DNA of 64,000 nt from Uranotaenia lowii (GCF_029784155.1 NC_073692.1:156889582-156953581); one strand, 5' to 3'. Positions 32,896-45,384 are shown, counted from the stretch's first letter. Translations and numbers: made by a program. The notes: generated by a model from the sequence alone, not told the origin.

Positions 32896-33630
32896 GGGGG
32901 GGGCGGGTATAAAAAAACACCATTTTCACGGTTTTTTTTCCTAGAGCTATCGTTCAAATAAATGTATTCAAATTTTTTGCATTATACAAAGCATTGTTAA
33001 AAGAACATTTAGTAATTTTTTCGTAGAAAAATATTGAAAAATGAGCCGGTGACGGAGCACTTTCGAGGATGCCTTTTAGAAAACAGGATTTGCGGTGGAC
33101 ACTGTATCTCAGCACAGAATCATCTGAAGTCAAAAAACCAGAGCAAAATATTTTTAATAGATGTTTTTCTGGACCCCAACGTTTTTATTTAACTTAAAAA
33201 TTTTTTTATTAAATTTTTGTGGCTGTTTGAAGTAAAAACTACGATTTTTCACGAAAAAATCCGCCATTTTTCACCTGTAAAATCTCCCCAAAGTAAAAAA
33301 AAAACAAAAAAGAAAAACGTTGGGGTCTGGTATTTTATATGTAGAAAATATGCTCCAAATTTGAAAAGAATCGGATAAGTAGTTTTCAAATGACGATGTC
33401 CAGGGACTTTAAAAATGTGCTTTCGAGAAAAACGCGTTTGAAGTTTCTGCTCTTGCTTTCTTGCAGTATTAGATAGGAGGAGATAAAGGCCTATAATTAC
33501 TACAGTTTTGCTTCGATTGACTTGAAAATTTGACACAACATTTTTGAAATGTTTTACAATAAGAAAATAAAAAAATAAAAAAATCGATTTTTGGAAAGTG
33601 TTAGACCCTACCCCCCCCCCCCCCCCCCCC
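32896..33630. mobile_element. TTAA-flanked non-autonomous element with poly-G/C ends
   Basis: TTAA (32892-32895) precedes GGGGGGGGCGGGTATA, and the right end is a run of 20 C followed by TTAA (33631-33634). The right end, reverse-complemented, is a G run followed by TAGGGTCTAACAC, so the ends are imperfect inverted repeats. TTAA duplication is typical of piggyBac-type and some other MITEs. The interior repeats AACGTTGGGGTC in inverted form (about 33176 and 33318) and has no transposase. The open frame at 33249-33536 (minus) shows no motif. Confidence 0.75.
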
Positions 33631-33699
33631 TTAAAGTATCAAAACATACAGTCGAAAACTAAAAAATCAACATCATGAATAAGTTTTGTTGGAGCAAAT

Positions 33700-34000
33700 C
33701 CTACTTGCTCGATTGAATGCTGAACGAAAGAATCAATAAGGGGCATATTATTATCAAGCATATTATTAAACTATCAACATTTTAACGAACACAGACACAA
33801 AAGCGTTTGCTCCTATTCCTTAAGAAAAATTACTTTTCTGTGCTGTTTTGGCCGGATTTGGCATCCTGCCATTATGGTTAAAAGGCCATTGAGTGGTATG
33901 CCGCTAACAACATTCAGGTTGTGCCCAAAGATAAGAACCCTCCCAACACACTAGAACTTTGCCCGATCGAAAAATATTATGTGATAGCTAAGCAGAACCC
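33700..34000 (+). pseudogene. Tc1/mariner DD37E transposase, C-terminal fossil
   Basis: Plus-strand translation gives LFWPDLASCHYG, a stop (TAA), then KAIEWYAANNIQVVPKDK, NPPNTLELCPIEKYYVIA and KQNP, then TAG. The second catalytic Asp (in PDLASC) is codon 33855-33857 and the catalytic Glu (in PIEKY) is codon 33969-33971, so 37 codons lie between them: the DD37E spacing, counted directly. Normal family members read PELRPIE where this copy has LELCPIE. Upstream, recognisable sequence fades by about 33700, and the first catalytic Asp is not visible. This is a dead fragment. The DNA-binding half of a similar transposase survives at 20966-21290. Confidence 0.85.
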
Positions 34001-34089
34001 GTAGGCCTTAAACTGGCGTTCTGCCGCAAAACAAAGTGGATAAGGTGACTGTACACAATCTGATGGCAGGTGTCTAAAAAGAAGAATAA

Positions 34090-35647
34090 AAATGTAAATG
34101 AATAGCTTATGAACTGTCTTTAGTTTTGAACAAATATCAAAACGCAAACGGGTAATCGAAAACTCAATATCAAAATTACTGCTTATACATAATTGAAAGT
34201 TCATGATCAAAATAAGATCATAGTTCGACTTGAGTCGTAGAATGTTTCAAAAAAAAAAAGAGAATCATTTTCTTTTTATGAAAAAAAAAAAAAATGCTCG
34301 AATGTGACTTTTGAAATGCTTAAATTGACAACCAAATTATAACGGGTGCACAACAAAATTAGGAATGATGCCTTTCCTTTCTGCAAAAAAAAGTAAAGAG
34401 AGGAAAAGCCGATGCCTTCTTGCTTGAGAAATAAAATAAAAATTGCGATGTGATAAGCATAGGCTCTATGAACTAGAAGAAACGTTAAGCTTAATATATT
34501 TTTTTTTTTCAATACTTTTTAAAATGCTTTTTCTTAAATGTTCACGAGAACATTTCGGGAGGGCTTACTAAATATATACACACGTTCAAACTTGTCCACT
34601 AAGGAATGAGTCTAAAATGTAACTATTTTGTTACCTTTATCTGAAAGAACTCCTAATGAGCATGTGTAGTAATAATATTTCGATTTGCAGACATAAAGAT
34701 TTCAACACCATATTGATTGAAATTCGTGATGCTTGCACATCACGCCCATCATCATGTTATTGAAGGTATTTTATACGAAGTTTATGACTGATGGAGAACA
34801 TTCATAATGCACTTTATTCGACTAATGGCTACTAAACACGAGTGAAAAGGTTTTAGTAGAAGCACATCCAGCAAGAAACCATTTTTTCTCTGTGAACCTA
34901 CTGTAACAAATTGACTGGAATAACCTCCGAGTGGCACCCCTCGTCGTCGTCGTCACCTTCATAAAGTGAAACTACCATGTAGTACGTGCTGCATTGGAAC
35001 AATCGCATCGAACAAATAGTATTTGGTAGAATGGCAAGTGGCACGTCAGCAAAATATAGCTTTCACTTCATCGCCCCACGGTCACCGTTTTTTTTTATCC
35101 TTTTCCCTCGATGCAGCAGGAAACGGACACTTGTCACGAAATACCGCACGATGACGACGACGACAGATCGCACCGGATGTTGGTTCGTTGTTTGCAGCAA
35201 TAAATAGGTAATTGACCGTTCATTGCTCGCTGTCCGGTGGCTTTTCCGGGTCCGGGTACGTAAAGGTTCTTTTTTTCTCGGTAAGGTTGCCATCGCCAAT
35301 TGTTAATTTAAACTTTTCTATTGGGCGCACAAACGTTTCGGTTTTGTGGAATTGAAAACTTATCAAAGCGGTGTATGAATCCTGTTTGGTGAACAGAATT
35401 TTGCAGTTTTGACAATATTGGTTAAGTAGTTCTGGTAAAATAGTAAATTTCAAATACTCACATCACAAAGCAGATACAAACGCCGTTAATGTATTTGTTT
35501 CTGATATAACAAATATTAGTTTTAAAACAGATCGGTTTGAAAGTTATATGTCCATTTTTATTTTCCTAACGCTTAAACTCGTATCAAAATAATGATGAAT
35601 AAACAAGTCATATTAAGTGTGTTGCTTGAGGAAAGAGAGGAAAAGAG
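34090..35647. other. Unassigned DNA with a GC-richer core
   Basis: 34090-34880 is AT-rich with A-runs and no recognised feature. 34890-35300 is GC-richer (GACGACGACGACAG, TCCGGTGGCTTTTCCGGG) and could be host single-copy non-coding DNA. Frames on both strands here lack known domains. Confidence 0.4.
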
Positions 35648-35656
35648 CTTCTACAT

Positions 35657-36602
35657 GAGGCTGGGTCATTCGGCCGAAAGTCATGAGGCCGAAAGCCATT
35701 CGGCCGAAGGTCATTCAGCCGATGGACATTAGGCCGAATGGGCTACCTGGCCGAACAGGCCACTAGGCCGAATGGGTTATTCGGCCGACGGTTATCCAGC
35801 CGAATGCTGTTAGGCCGAAAGGACGCAAGGCCGAAAGGATGTTCGGCCGAATGATCACTAGGCCGAAAGGTCATAAAGCCGAATGGTTATTAGGCCGAAT
35901 GGTCATTAGGCCGAATAGTCGTAAGGCCGAATGGTCGTAAGGCCGAATGGTTACTAGGCCGAATGGTTGAAGTAGGCCTTATAGGCCTAGCATAAATTCG
36001 GTCCAACGACCATTCAGCCTAACAATCATTCAGCATAGTGGCTATTCGGTCTAACGACCTTCTAGCATCCATTCGGCCTAGCGACCATTCGGCCTTGTGA
36101 CCATTCGGCCTAATGAACATTCGGCCTAGTGACCATTCGGCCTAGTGACCATCCGGCCTAATGACCATTCGGCCTAACGACCATTCGGCCTAATGACCAT
36201 TCGGCCGAATGACCATTCGGCTTAGTGACCTTTCGGCCGAATGACCATTCGGCCTTACGACCATTCGGCCTAGTGACCATTCGGCCTAATGACCATTCGG
36301 CCTAATGTCCATTCGGCCTAACGATCATTCGGCCTAATGACCATTCGGCTTAGTGACCTTTCGGCCGAATGACCATTCGGCCTAGTGACCATTCGGCCTA
36401 ATGACCATTCGGCCTATCGCCCATTCGGCCTGATGACCATTCGGCCAAATAATATTCGGCCAAATAACCTTCGGCCTAATGTCGCATTCGGCCTATTGTC
36501 CTATTCGGCCGAACATCCGTCGGCCTTTCAACCCATTCGGCCTAGCGACCTTCGGCCTAACATGTTTCGGCCTATCGGCCTTCGGCCGAATGTCCGGCCC
36601 CC
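35657..36602. mobile_element. Foldback-type element of inverted GGCCGAATG arrays
   Basis: A perfect 9-bp direct repeat CTTCTACAT (35648-35656 and 36603-36611) flanks the block. The left arm (to about 35972) is a tandem array of AGGCCGAATGGTCATT-like units of roughly 16-20 bp. The right arm (from about 35990) is the reverse complement, GACCATTCGGCCTAAT, repeated about 30 times. The arrays meet at a near-palindrome TAGGCCTTATAGGCCTA (35973-35989). The ends are imperfect inverted repeats (left CTGGGTCATTCGGCCGAA, right reverse-complemented GCCGGACATTCGGCCGAA). Drosophila Foldback elements likewise have repeat-built inverted arms and 9-bp TSDs. The arms are unequal, about 315 and 610 bp. Open frames across it (for example 36385-36714) translate the repeat and are not genes. 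Confidence 0.88.
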
Positions 36603-36611
36603 CTTCTACAT

Positions 36612-38269
36612 AATCCTTGGAAAGAAACTCACGCGTCATCGCAACGGACAGTCGGACATTCCACTCCACAACTATGTAGTGGACCATCGACACGGGCATG
36701 ATGGATACAATTAATTTGGTCCAATTTACTGAATGGCCTTTTACTTATCTACCAACGATTTCACTTTTTGAAGAACGCTTCAAACGATTTAACTTAAGAG
36801 GGAAAGGCAATTAACTGTTCCTGAAAAGGTTTTTAGACGGGATGGATACGGTTGGGATTTAAATTTCAAAATTTTATTTTTTTCACAAAAAGTATGGTAA
36901 AATTTTGAAAATCCTTTTCTGTTATTTTAAATAAATGTACATTATAAAAAGTAAAACAAAATCGTTAAAGTTCTTTTTTTTGAATACCATGATGGTTTAC
37001 AGAACTAAATTAGTTGAAATGTAGTTAGAGTTTTGACATTTTTAATTGCTGTTAAACTTTTGTTATACAGTATTTTCTTTTAAGAACTTCTTTTTAAGGT
37101 TGGATTAAAATTCTCAATAATCAATGCAAATGCCGCTTCTATACCCAAAGTTAAACATAAATTTACGGCGCGTTCGTAAACTGATTTTTTGGGTGATGCA
37201 TCGATTTGTTTGGTAAATGTCAAATCACCTTCCAATGCTTTTGCATACAGTTTGTTTAATTTATGAACGCCAGCATCGATAGAAAGAATCACTTCGATAG
37301 AAAAAATCAATTTACGTACACGCCGTTAATCAATCTTTCATCAATGATAATCTTCAGTTTTTTAAACAAATGAAAAGCATTCGCCAACGCCAATATTAAC
37401 GAACTATAGATCCTTCTTTAAAATTTATTTATTGCGACCTTCAAAAAGAGATCAATCGTCGTTTAAATTTTATTCGTAATGAAAATTATGCAAATACAAT
37501 AGAAGATAAAACACTACTCAGTCATTTTGTAAATTAACCAAAATATTGAACAAGCCCCAGAAGCCAATTCCTTCTTAGAAAGATGGTAACAAACTGATTC
37601 AAAGCAATCGAAAGGTTCCTTTTAATTCAACCACGGTATTAGAAAAATGTTGATACCGCATACCGGTATTTCGATAGCAACTTACTATCGGCTTTAGTGA
37701 GCGTTTTCGATTTACTGATTGATCGTTTTCGATCGATCCCTAGAAGTTGAAGATATTATTTCAAGGTTAAATGTATTTCAAAGTTCTTGCGATTTACATT
37801 TCTCTGAGGTGTATTGGTTTTAAAACGTATTTTTGACTAATTAGGGTGCCCTAAATGTAAATATGCAATTTTTCTATCCGGTTTTGTTACTGAAATAACT
37901 TTTGAAAATAGGTTTAAAATATTTTAAAAAATCTGCACTTTTTTGACAAAACATAACATTTTAAAAATAAAGTTTTATATCAATTATCAACTTTCCCAAA
38001 GACTTTAAGTAATTTTGAGTTCTGCGAAAAGTTTAAGAAGTCTCTATTTGTTTACTTACCTCATTCAACGAATTTTGAAAGAAAAATTGAATTTAAGATG
38101 ATTTTAAGAGCATAAATCTTATTGTTTTCCAGGTTTCAACAAATTTGTAAAATGAAATCTAGTTTTTTTTAGATCTTTCTGCTGTAACGTCTTCATCATC
38201 ATCAACATTTTATTTTTTAATTAAATGAAATGTTTAATAAACAAAATCTGAATCAGATTTTTCTTAAAT
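36612..38269. other. Unassigned AT-rich DNA
   Basis: No bounded repeat was found. A minus-strand frame at 37080-37310 has no recognised domain, and I do not call it. Confidence 0.45.
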
Positions 38270-38490
38270 GTAGGTTTGATAGTTAATCAATTATCAATGA
38301 TTGATTTCACTTAAAATTGACACAATTTAAAACTCCATAATACCAAAACTTAATGTCCGAATTTGACAAATGATTTTAGATCAGGACGCTAAAATCAACC
38401 AAATCAATCATTAAAACATAAGCACTAAATGTTGTTCCCTTGAGTCATCAATTAACTTCTTAAAAAAATCACACTTAATGTTAAAAAAAC
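38270..38490. repeat. Diverged fragment related to the hAT at 61534-63514
   Basis: TCAGGACGCTAAAATC ... AAAACATAAGCACTAAATGT ... TGTTCCCTTGAGT resembles 62936-63010 (TCAGGACGCCAAAATC ... GAAACATAGGCACCAACAAT ... TGTTCCCCTGTGT) in order and spacing. No termini are preserved. Confidence 0.5.
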
Positions 38491-39990
38491 ATTTTTTTTC
38501 ATCTTCATATTTTGTTTTAATTTTCAAACGAATTTACCGTTTAATAATACCTATAGTTTTAAAATTTTTAAATAAATTTACCAAATTTTAAAGTTAATAT
38601 TTTTTTAAACTTTTAGAAATATTTTTGAGAAGTTTGCCAATGTTTTTCAATTCTGAATTTTCGTGTTCTAAAAACCTAAACCTTCAAATCGATGTTCTGA
38701 GTTTGTCTCGGTACAACTTCGTACCTGAAAATTATCATACCTTTAAATTTTTTCCTTATTAGAAATTCTTATTTCAAATCGCGATTATTTTTTTGAAATT
38801 CAAAACACTACAGCGGAATTTTTCAATCAAACCTTCAGTTGAAAATTATGAAAAGAAATGTATACATTAAGATCTACATATCTCGCGTGAGCTTTCATTA
38901 CGTCGTATAAACAAAATGTAAACAAACAGTTTTATCACAGAATAACACAAAAATTGACATAAACTAGTCGCAACTTCTTTCCATTTAGGTTAGTTGTAGT
39001 CTTAACAACATATTTTACATGTAAAATACAAACTTTAAAGTTGTTGTAATAACTTTTGCAGCAGTTTCTGTGTATTGCGTTTTCAACAATTTGATAGCAA
39101 CTTTGCTTTGCACAAAATCTTAGGATTGTACAACGTACAACTTTCAATTGCCTGTCTTACAATTTGATTACAATTTCCATTTGCAGGTAGCCTGAGGTTT
39201 GTAGAACTTTCTTCGCCATTTAATACAATTTATTGTTACTGTATCCCAAAGCAATTATATTTTTTCTTTACAACGATTTTACTATGAAACGCCGTGAACA
39301 TAAATACAATAGAATTTAATGTTTACTGCAAAAATAAAATTGAACCATATACAACTTCATCTATACTTTCCATCAGTCTCGAACTCACAACGTTCCGATC
39401 CCTGTCCTTCGATACTTCCTCGACGCCATTTCATGTTGATACAAACAAGCAAATTTGTTCATGTACAGTTGAGAGTGCCGTTTAAATTTCAGTTGATCGT
39501 TTAAAATACCACTGACTGCATCATTTCGGACTCCAAATCTATTTATAGATGCCGTTTTTTGATATACAACATTAACCTATCTCATAGACAATTCTATTAC
39601 AATCAATAATTGTATTCAGTGCTGTACTGTTAAACAATTCAACAATCTGCAGATTTTTTTAATTCCATTATACGATATTCTTACAATTACTGTACGACCT
39701 TTCATGGAAATAATATGTCATCATAGATCGCAAGCATGAAAGATTGCTTAATTGTACAGTGGGATTAAATATTAAGCTTTACACAATTCTACTGCGTTTC
39801 AAAACAACCTTATTGAACTTTCTATACGATTTACAAAATGTTATCGTATATAATGAACTATACAAACCATAACCGATAAAATATAACTTGGTTTAGCTAC
39901 AACATGATGTTTATACAATTCCAATCTAAACTGGATGCTTATACAATCTACAATGAACACTATTTTACGATTTCTGGTTACTACTACTGA
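38491..39990. other. AT-rich DNA with many TACAA/TTGTA motifs
   Basis: From about 38990 to 39960 the strings TACAATT, TACAACTT and their complements recur at irregular spacing. This suggests a decayed simple-repeat-like element without a fixed unit length. No gene was recognised. Confidence 0.35.
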
Positions 39991-41936
39991 AGCAATTTAC
40001 GTGAAACTTGGCAGGTGGAGGCTTCTAAGGCCGGGGATGGTTTCTATAATAGTTTGCGACCCCTCCCTCTCCCTGGAATGGGGAGAGGGTCTCTCAAATA
40101 AAAGTAATAAGCCTTCATAACTCGAGAACTGATCATGCAGATGGAACCAAATTTGGCATAAGAGTGTATTTCGGTACGAGAAATGTTTCTATGATGGTTC
40201 GGTACCTACCTCTCCTTTGCTAAAGTGGGGAGATGGGAAGATGAGCGGAGAGATTTTTTTTTCATAACTCGAGGACTGATCAAGCAAATGAAACCAAAAT
40301 TTGCATGTAAGGATTTTTCAATACGAGAAATGTTTCTATAGTTATTAGAGACACCTCCCGTCTTCCAGCGGGGAGGCTGGAAAGCGGGGGAAAAAAATCG
40401 AGAACTTATCGAGCAAATGGAACCAATTTTGGCATGGGATAGTATTTCAATATGAGAAATATTTCCATAATAAGAAGTTATTCATCATTATAAGAAATTT
40501 GTTAGTCTTTCTAAAGTTTTTATTGCGGTTATTCACTGTGTTTATCGTTTTCACTGCGCTTATTTGTTTCATTTCGTCTTATTTTTTTTATCTTCAAATG
40601 GTAAAATTGTTATTTATTTTTCCCATCCCCCCTCTAAAAAAAATCTCTTACTTTTCATGATGGTTCCCTGTACAATGGTATATTAAAGTTTTACTTACTG
40701 AAAAATTTCTTAATAGACTTCCGAATCTTGTGGAATCGTGTTGAAAGCCTATTTTTCAAGTTTTCAGTTGTATGTTTGCCTTACCGCTTTTTAATTTCAC
40801 ACTGTTTTATGAGTATTTGTTCTTAAATGTTGAAAGTTCCACTAATAGTTTTTGGAAGTTTTCGAAAAAGAATCATCTTAACTGAAGATACTATTATAAT
40901 GTTATGAAAAAGGTTTTATTTGAGTTTTATTTCAATGTTTCTATTCTTGTTAAATTCAATGTTAAATTTTTTAGATATCATTTGTTTGAATTCGCAGTTC
41001 TAAATGGTTTTACAATAATTGTTTTCAAAATTGGAAAGTAGAATTGAACACATTGATAACCAAAAATAACTCAAAAATTATAAATTGGTCAATGAATTTG
41101 AAATGTATACCTACCACTAAAAATCTCAGATTTAATTATCTGATCGATTTTCTAATTCCCCGTTTAAATTCCCCAACGGCTATCAAAGCGTTGAAATCGA
41201 AGCCTTCAACTTTTAACTATAAATCTTATTATTTTTTCTTTCTCCCTGAGGAATTCTAAAAATATAAAAATAGTTTGTTCTTAAAAGCTGAAATTTATGA
41301 AAATCTGTTCAATAGTTTTTCAACACTCAGTCCAAATTGTTATTCGGCTGAAGTAGTCAGTTTACTGTTCACTATTCAGTTCACTGTATATTCTTGTAGA
41401 CTCTCGAAGTCCCCCAGTACTTTGAAAACCACTTCAAGTCCTAGTCAATAAGTAAGTAATTAACAGGCTAGTTGTATCAATCCAAAATGTAAGCTCATTA
41501 TTGCATCCAAAAATCTCGTACCAATACCACATGCTTTCAGCAGTAGAATGTACAAAAAACACCCGCCAAAATTTTACCGTTCAAATTTTTAATGCTGAGC
41601 AAGCTTTGATTTGCTTTCCAGTACACGTGAACTCCTGGACGGTCGTTTCTAATGCCCGGCCCATGGTGATGGTGAAAATAACCCGCCAAGGAAAAAAAAA
41701 TCGGTTGATAAAATGAGTGCCATGACTTTTGATTTGTGGGAATAAAAACGAAAGTTGTATGGGAGGGTCTCTTTTCTTAGGTGGGAGGGTCTCAGAACTA
41801 TTACTAAAACCTTACCCTGGTCCGAATGCATCTCTGTACCAAATTTCAGGCTGATCGGTTAAGCGGTATCGATTTGTATAAGGTGCATACAAACAAACAA
41901 ACATATATAGTTCAACTCATCTTTATATATTAGACT
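39991..41936 (+). mobile_element. Mini-me-like element, tandem unit 1
   Basis: It starts with about three degenerate ~140-bp modules (AACTCGAGAACTGATCA ... GAACCAAATTTGGCAT ... GAGAAATGTTTCTAT at about 40120, 40267 and 40397). An AT-rich body follows, with a conserved 3' end: TTTCAGGCTGATCGGTTAAG, ACAAACAAACAAACATATAT and CATCTTTATATATTAGA. The body and 3' end are repeated in unit 2. It is non-coding. Confidence 0.7.
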
Positions 41937-43606
41937 AGCTTATTTTACCCGGCCTTGCTCGGGTTCACAAAAAATATAAATCAAAGTGAGTCGTTTAATT
42001 TTTTGAAATGTTGGAAGCTTTATATTCATCATTTTAAGAAATTTGGGTCATGTTTGGCCACGTATGTTTTGTAAGTCTTTTGAAAGATTTTATTGAGATT
42101 ATTCACTGTGTTTATCGATTTTTTTTTTTGAAGAAGCATATAGTTTTGAGGATTATCAATAGCATTTCAAAATAATTTTCTTTCCCATTCCCTATCACGA
42201 AAAACTTTTTTTTAACCCACCTTTTTTCTAAGTATCTCGAATAGATTTGGCCTTTAATTTTTTAAATGCAAATGATAAAATAATTTTCTATCTTTCCCAT
42301 CCTCCATTCGATGAAAATCTCTTTTGGAGATTATCCCACTTTTCAAAATGGATGATCTACTTGTACAATGGTATATTTAAGTTTTATTCACTTAAAAATT
42401 TCCAGAAAACACTTCCGAACCTTGTTGAACTATGTTTAAGACTCATTTTGCATGTTTTTAATTGTATGTGTGCTTTTTTCGCTTTTTAATTGAACACTGT
42501 TTTATAATTAGTTTTTCTTATATGTAGAAGGTTTTACTAAAAGTTTCTTGAAGTTATCAAAAATAAATCATCTCTAAACCGAAATTACCATTTAAATGTT
42601 ATGGAAATGGTCTTATTTGAGTTCTATTTAAGTTTTTTTTATCCTCGGACACAATCATTCTATTAATTATTTTGAAGAGTGATCAATGTTAAAATTCTTT
42701 GATATCATTTGTTTGAACTCGCATTACCAAACGATTTTTTTTCCAAATTGGATGGTAGAATTGAACACATTGATGGCCAAAAATAAATCAAAGTTAAAAT
42801 TGGTCAATGAAATTTAACCATCTAATAAAATTTCTACTCCCCCGTTTAAATTTCCCGGCGGCTATCAAAGCATTGAAATTGCAGCCTTCAACGTATAACT
42901 CTGAATCTTATTAATTTTTTCTTTCTTTATAAGGAATCCTAAAAATATGAAAATGGTTGGTTTTTAAAAGCTGGGATCTTTGAAAACGCTGTTCATTATT
43001 TTTCAGCCTCCAGTCCAAATAGTTATTCACTGTTCACTTTTCAGTTCACTGTGTATCCTTGTAGACTCTCAAAGCCCCCGGGCGGCGGTAGGGAACACTT
43101 GAAAACCACTGAAATTCTAGTCAATATATTTCTAAAAGGGTAATTGTATTTTTCAATCCTTAATTAAGGCTCATTATTGCAATCAAATACCTCGTACCAG
43201 TGCCACGTGCTTAGAACAGTAGAAAGAAAAAAACCCGCCAAAAACTTCGCTATGAATTTTTAAATCGCTAGCAGGCTTTGATTTGCTATCCGGTACACGT
43301 GAACTCTGGATGGTCGTTTCTAATGCCCAGCGCATGGTGATGGTGAAAACAACCCCGCCAAAGGAAACGAAAAACGGTTGGCAAAATGGGTGCCATGACT
43401 TTTGATTCGTCTGAATAAAAACGAAAGTTGCATGGGAGGGTCCCTTTTCTTCGGTGGGAGGGGCTCAGAACTATTACTAAAACCTTACCATGGCCCAAAC
43501 ACATAACTGTACCAAATTTCAGGCTGATCGGTTAAGCGGTGTGGATTTGTATAAGGTGCATACAAACAAACATATATAGTCCAACTCATCTTTATATATT
43601 AGAAGA
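41937..43606 (+). mobile_element. Mini-me-like element, tandem unit 2
   Basis: It begins CTAGCTTATTTTACCCGG and reproduces unit 1 in order, from ATTCACTGTGTTTATCG (42101, matching 40531) to the 3' end (CATGACTTTTGATT at 43394, matching 41721). The offset grows from 1570 to 1673 bp through indels. It lacks the 5' modules of unit 1. The two units are head to tail without intervening DNA. Confidence 0.75.
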
Positions 43607-43838
43607 AAGAAAAAGAAAGAAGAAGATAACTTGAAAACTCTTATCTAACAAATGGAGCCAAATGTGGCATTTAACATTATTAAGATACTCATTCTAAAGC
43701 GGTTACTTTTGATTTATGTTTTAATTTGATTCAAAATAAATCTCACAAAACAATTAAAATTTGAATAATTTTTAGAAAATGTCGTTTATTTTTTAAAGGT
43801 GTAGCAAAGCACACCGGGTCAGCTAATTTGAAATGAGA
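43607..43838 (-). mobile_element. Mini-me-like element, 5' fragment in reverse
   Basis: On the minus strand it begins AAATTAGCTGACCCGGTGTG CTTTGCTACACC, closely matching the start at 21857. A module-like string, ACAAATGGAGCCAAATGTGG, lies at about 43650. It abuts the 3' end of unit 2 through a purine-rich AGAAGAAAGAAAAAG run. Confidence 0.65.
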
Positions 43839-44129
43839 ATAAAAAATAAAAAAGTGACAAAAAAACGTTGGATTTAAGCAACATTCAACTTTGGCAACAT
43901 AAAATTGCCGGGCGAGTTGCCAGAAACAAACGAATTTGTTAAAATGCTTGGAATAAAAACTGCTTACTACCTAAGTACAATTTTTGCACTTAAATAAATT
44001 GTGTTTTTGTCCACTTTATTTAAAGAGGGATTAACTTAATGTTTTCACCCTCTTACATAAATTGTAATTATTTTTTAGCGTATTCAAAAATCTGTTTTTT
44101 TTGCTTCTTGAAATATTAAAGAAAAATTA

Positions 44130-44215
44130 GTTGTTTGGCCCGCGAGCAAATCTAATTTCCAAAATTTGGCCCACCTGTTGAAAATGTTGACCACCCATGC
44201 TTTAGAGCTTTCAAA
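44130..44215. repeat. hAT terminal fragment
   Basis: TTGGCCCGCGAGCAAATC ... TTTGGCCCACCTGTTGAAAA ... TTGACCACCCATG resembles the GC-rich right end of hAT elements whose ends read CAGGGGTG on the other strand. Only one end is present. Confidence 0.45.
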
Positions 44216-45384
44216 TTTTATGTAGGTACGTTTCAAAAAGTGATAATTTCTCATTCGGACTTGTACAATCATAAAGTTTCAGTATCTTTACCTATCTTTT
44301 TCCTTATTTTGACTGGCTCTTGAATAGCAACATATTGAGGAATCATATCGTTAAAATTACTACTGTTTCTCACAGTCTTTATTTAAAGATTCACAAAGAT
44401 TTTTTAAAAATTTTTGTTTCAATGTGTTTGTTTTTTTATTTGAAAATAACAAACTAATTCAAAAATCAACTAAATTATGTTCGATTTGTAAACATCGGAT
44501 CATGTGGAAGGTCAAAAAGCTTTTAGAGCATATTTCCTTTATAAATTTTTACAAAAAATCAAATTTTGTGACGAGAATTGATTGACTCATTCGCGCTTTT
44601 GTAACTCAGCTGGATTCCTACCGATTTCTTAAGTGTAAAATTTAGTGTTTTAGAATCGTCTCATCATTTTCTAAAATGATTTTTTTTTATAAAATGTCAA
44701 AGTTTTCTCGTTAATTAAAAAAAATCTTTTTCTTGTGACGTAAATCAACTAATTTGCGACTGTTTTTGATCGCTTTTTAAAAACAACCCCATTCGATATA
44801 AACAAGTTCTCGTTTCTTTATAATGGAGCAGCATTTGTTGGCTTCAAAACAAGTTGAAAAACAAATCAATCCATTTATTTGAACAAATTATTTTGTAAAA
44901 CATGTCAACATTTTCACTTTATTCAACAAATAATTTGATTTTCAAAATTATATAAATCATGTTAAAAAATGTTTTCCTCTTTTTCCGATGGTTTTGTGTG
45001 ATTTGAATTTTCAAAATTATTTGGCAAGGTTTTTTGAGATTTTTTGATACGCGAACGGACAAGCGCGTGAAATGTTTCTTTGAATGTATGAATTTGTATT
45101 GAAAATCAACAAACTTTGGATTTTTTACCTTGAGTTCTAAACGACAATCTAAAAAAATACAAGTTTATGTTAAGAAATCTGTTGTAACTAACGATCGCCT
45201 CCTGATACAAGTTTGCTCTCTGAAAGAAAAAATGTGCGCGTTTTGATTTAAATATTAATGCTTAAGAGACATTTTTCTTGAATTCTTCACAATGAATGCT
45301 GATTTTTCGAAACACCCTAATATTTTAACATTGAAAAAAATCATAACTCGCATACGAATAATCGTATGTGTGTCTTGGGTTTAG
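44216..45384. other. Unassigned AT-rich DNA
   Basis: No gene, inverted repeat or array was recognised. Confidence 0.5.

Noticed and set aside
32896..33630. Firm assignment to piggyBac
   Set aside because: Only the TTAA flank supports it; the tips are homopolymeric and no transposase is present, so the superfamily is left open.
35660..36600. CRISPR array
   Set aside because: Units are contiguous and degenerate without unique spacers, change orientation midway and sit in eukaryotic DNA.
36385..36714. Open frame with repeated Arg-Pro-Asn/Phe-Gly-Leu peptides
   Set aside because: It is a translation of the GGCCTAATGACCATTC array in the Foldback element; the repetition is at DNA level and several frames are open.
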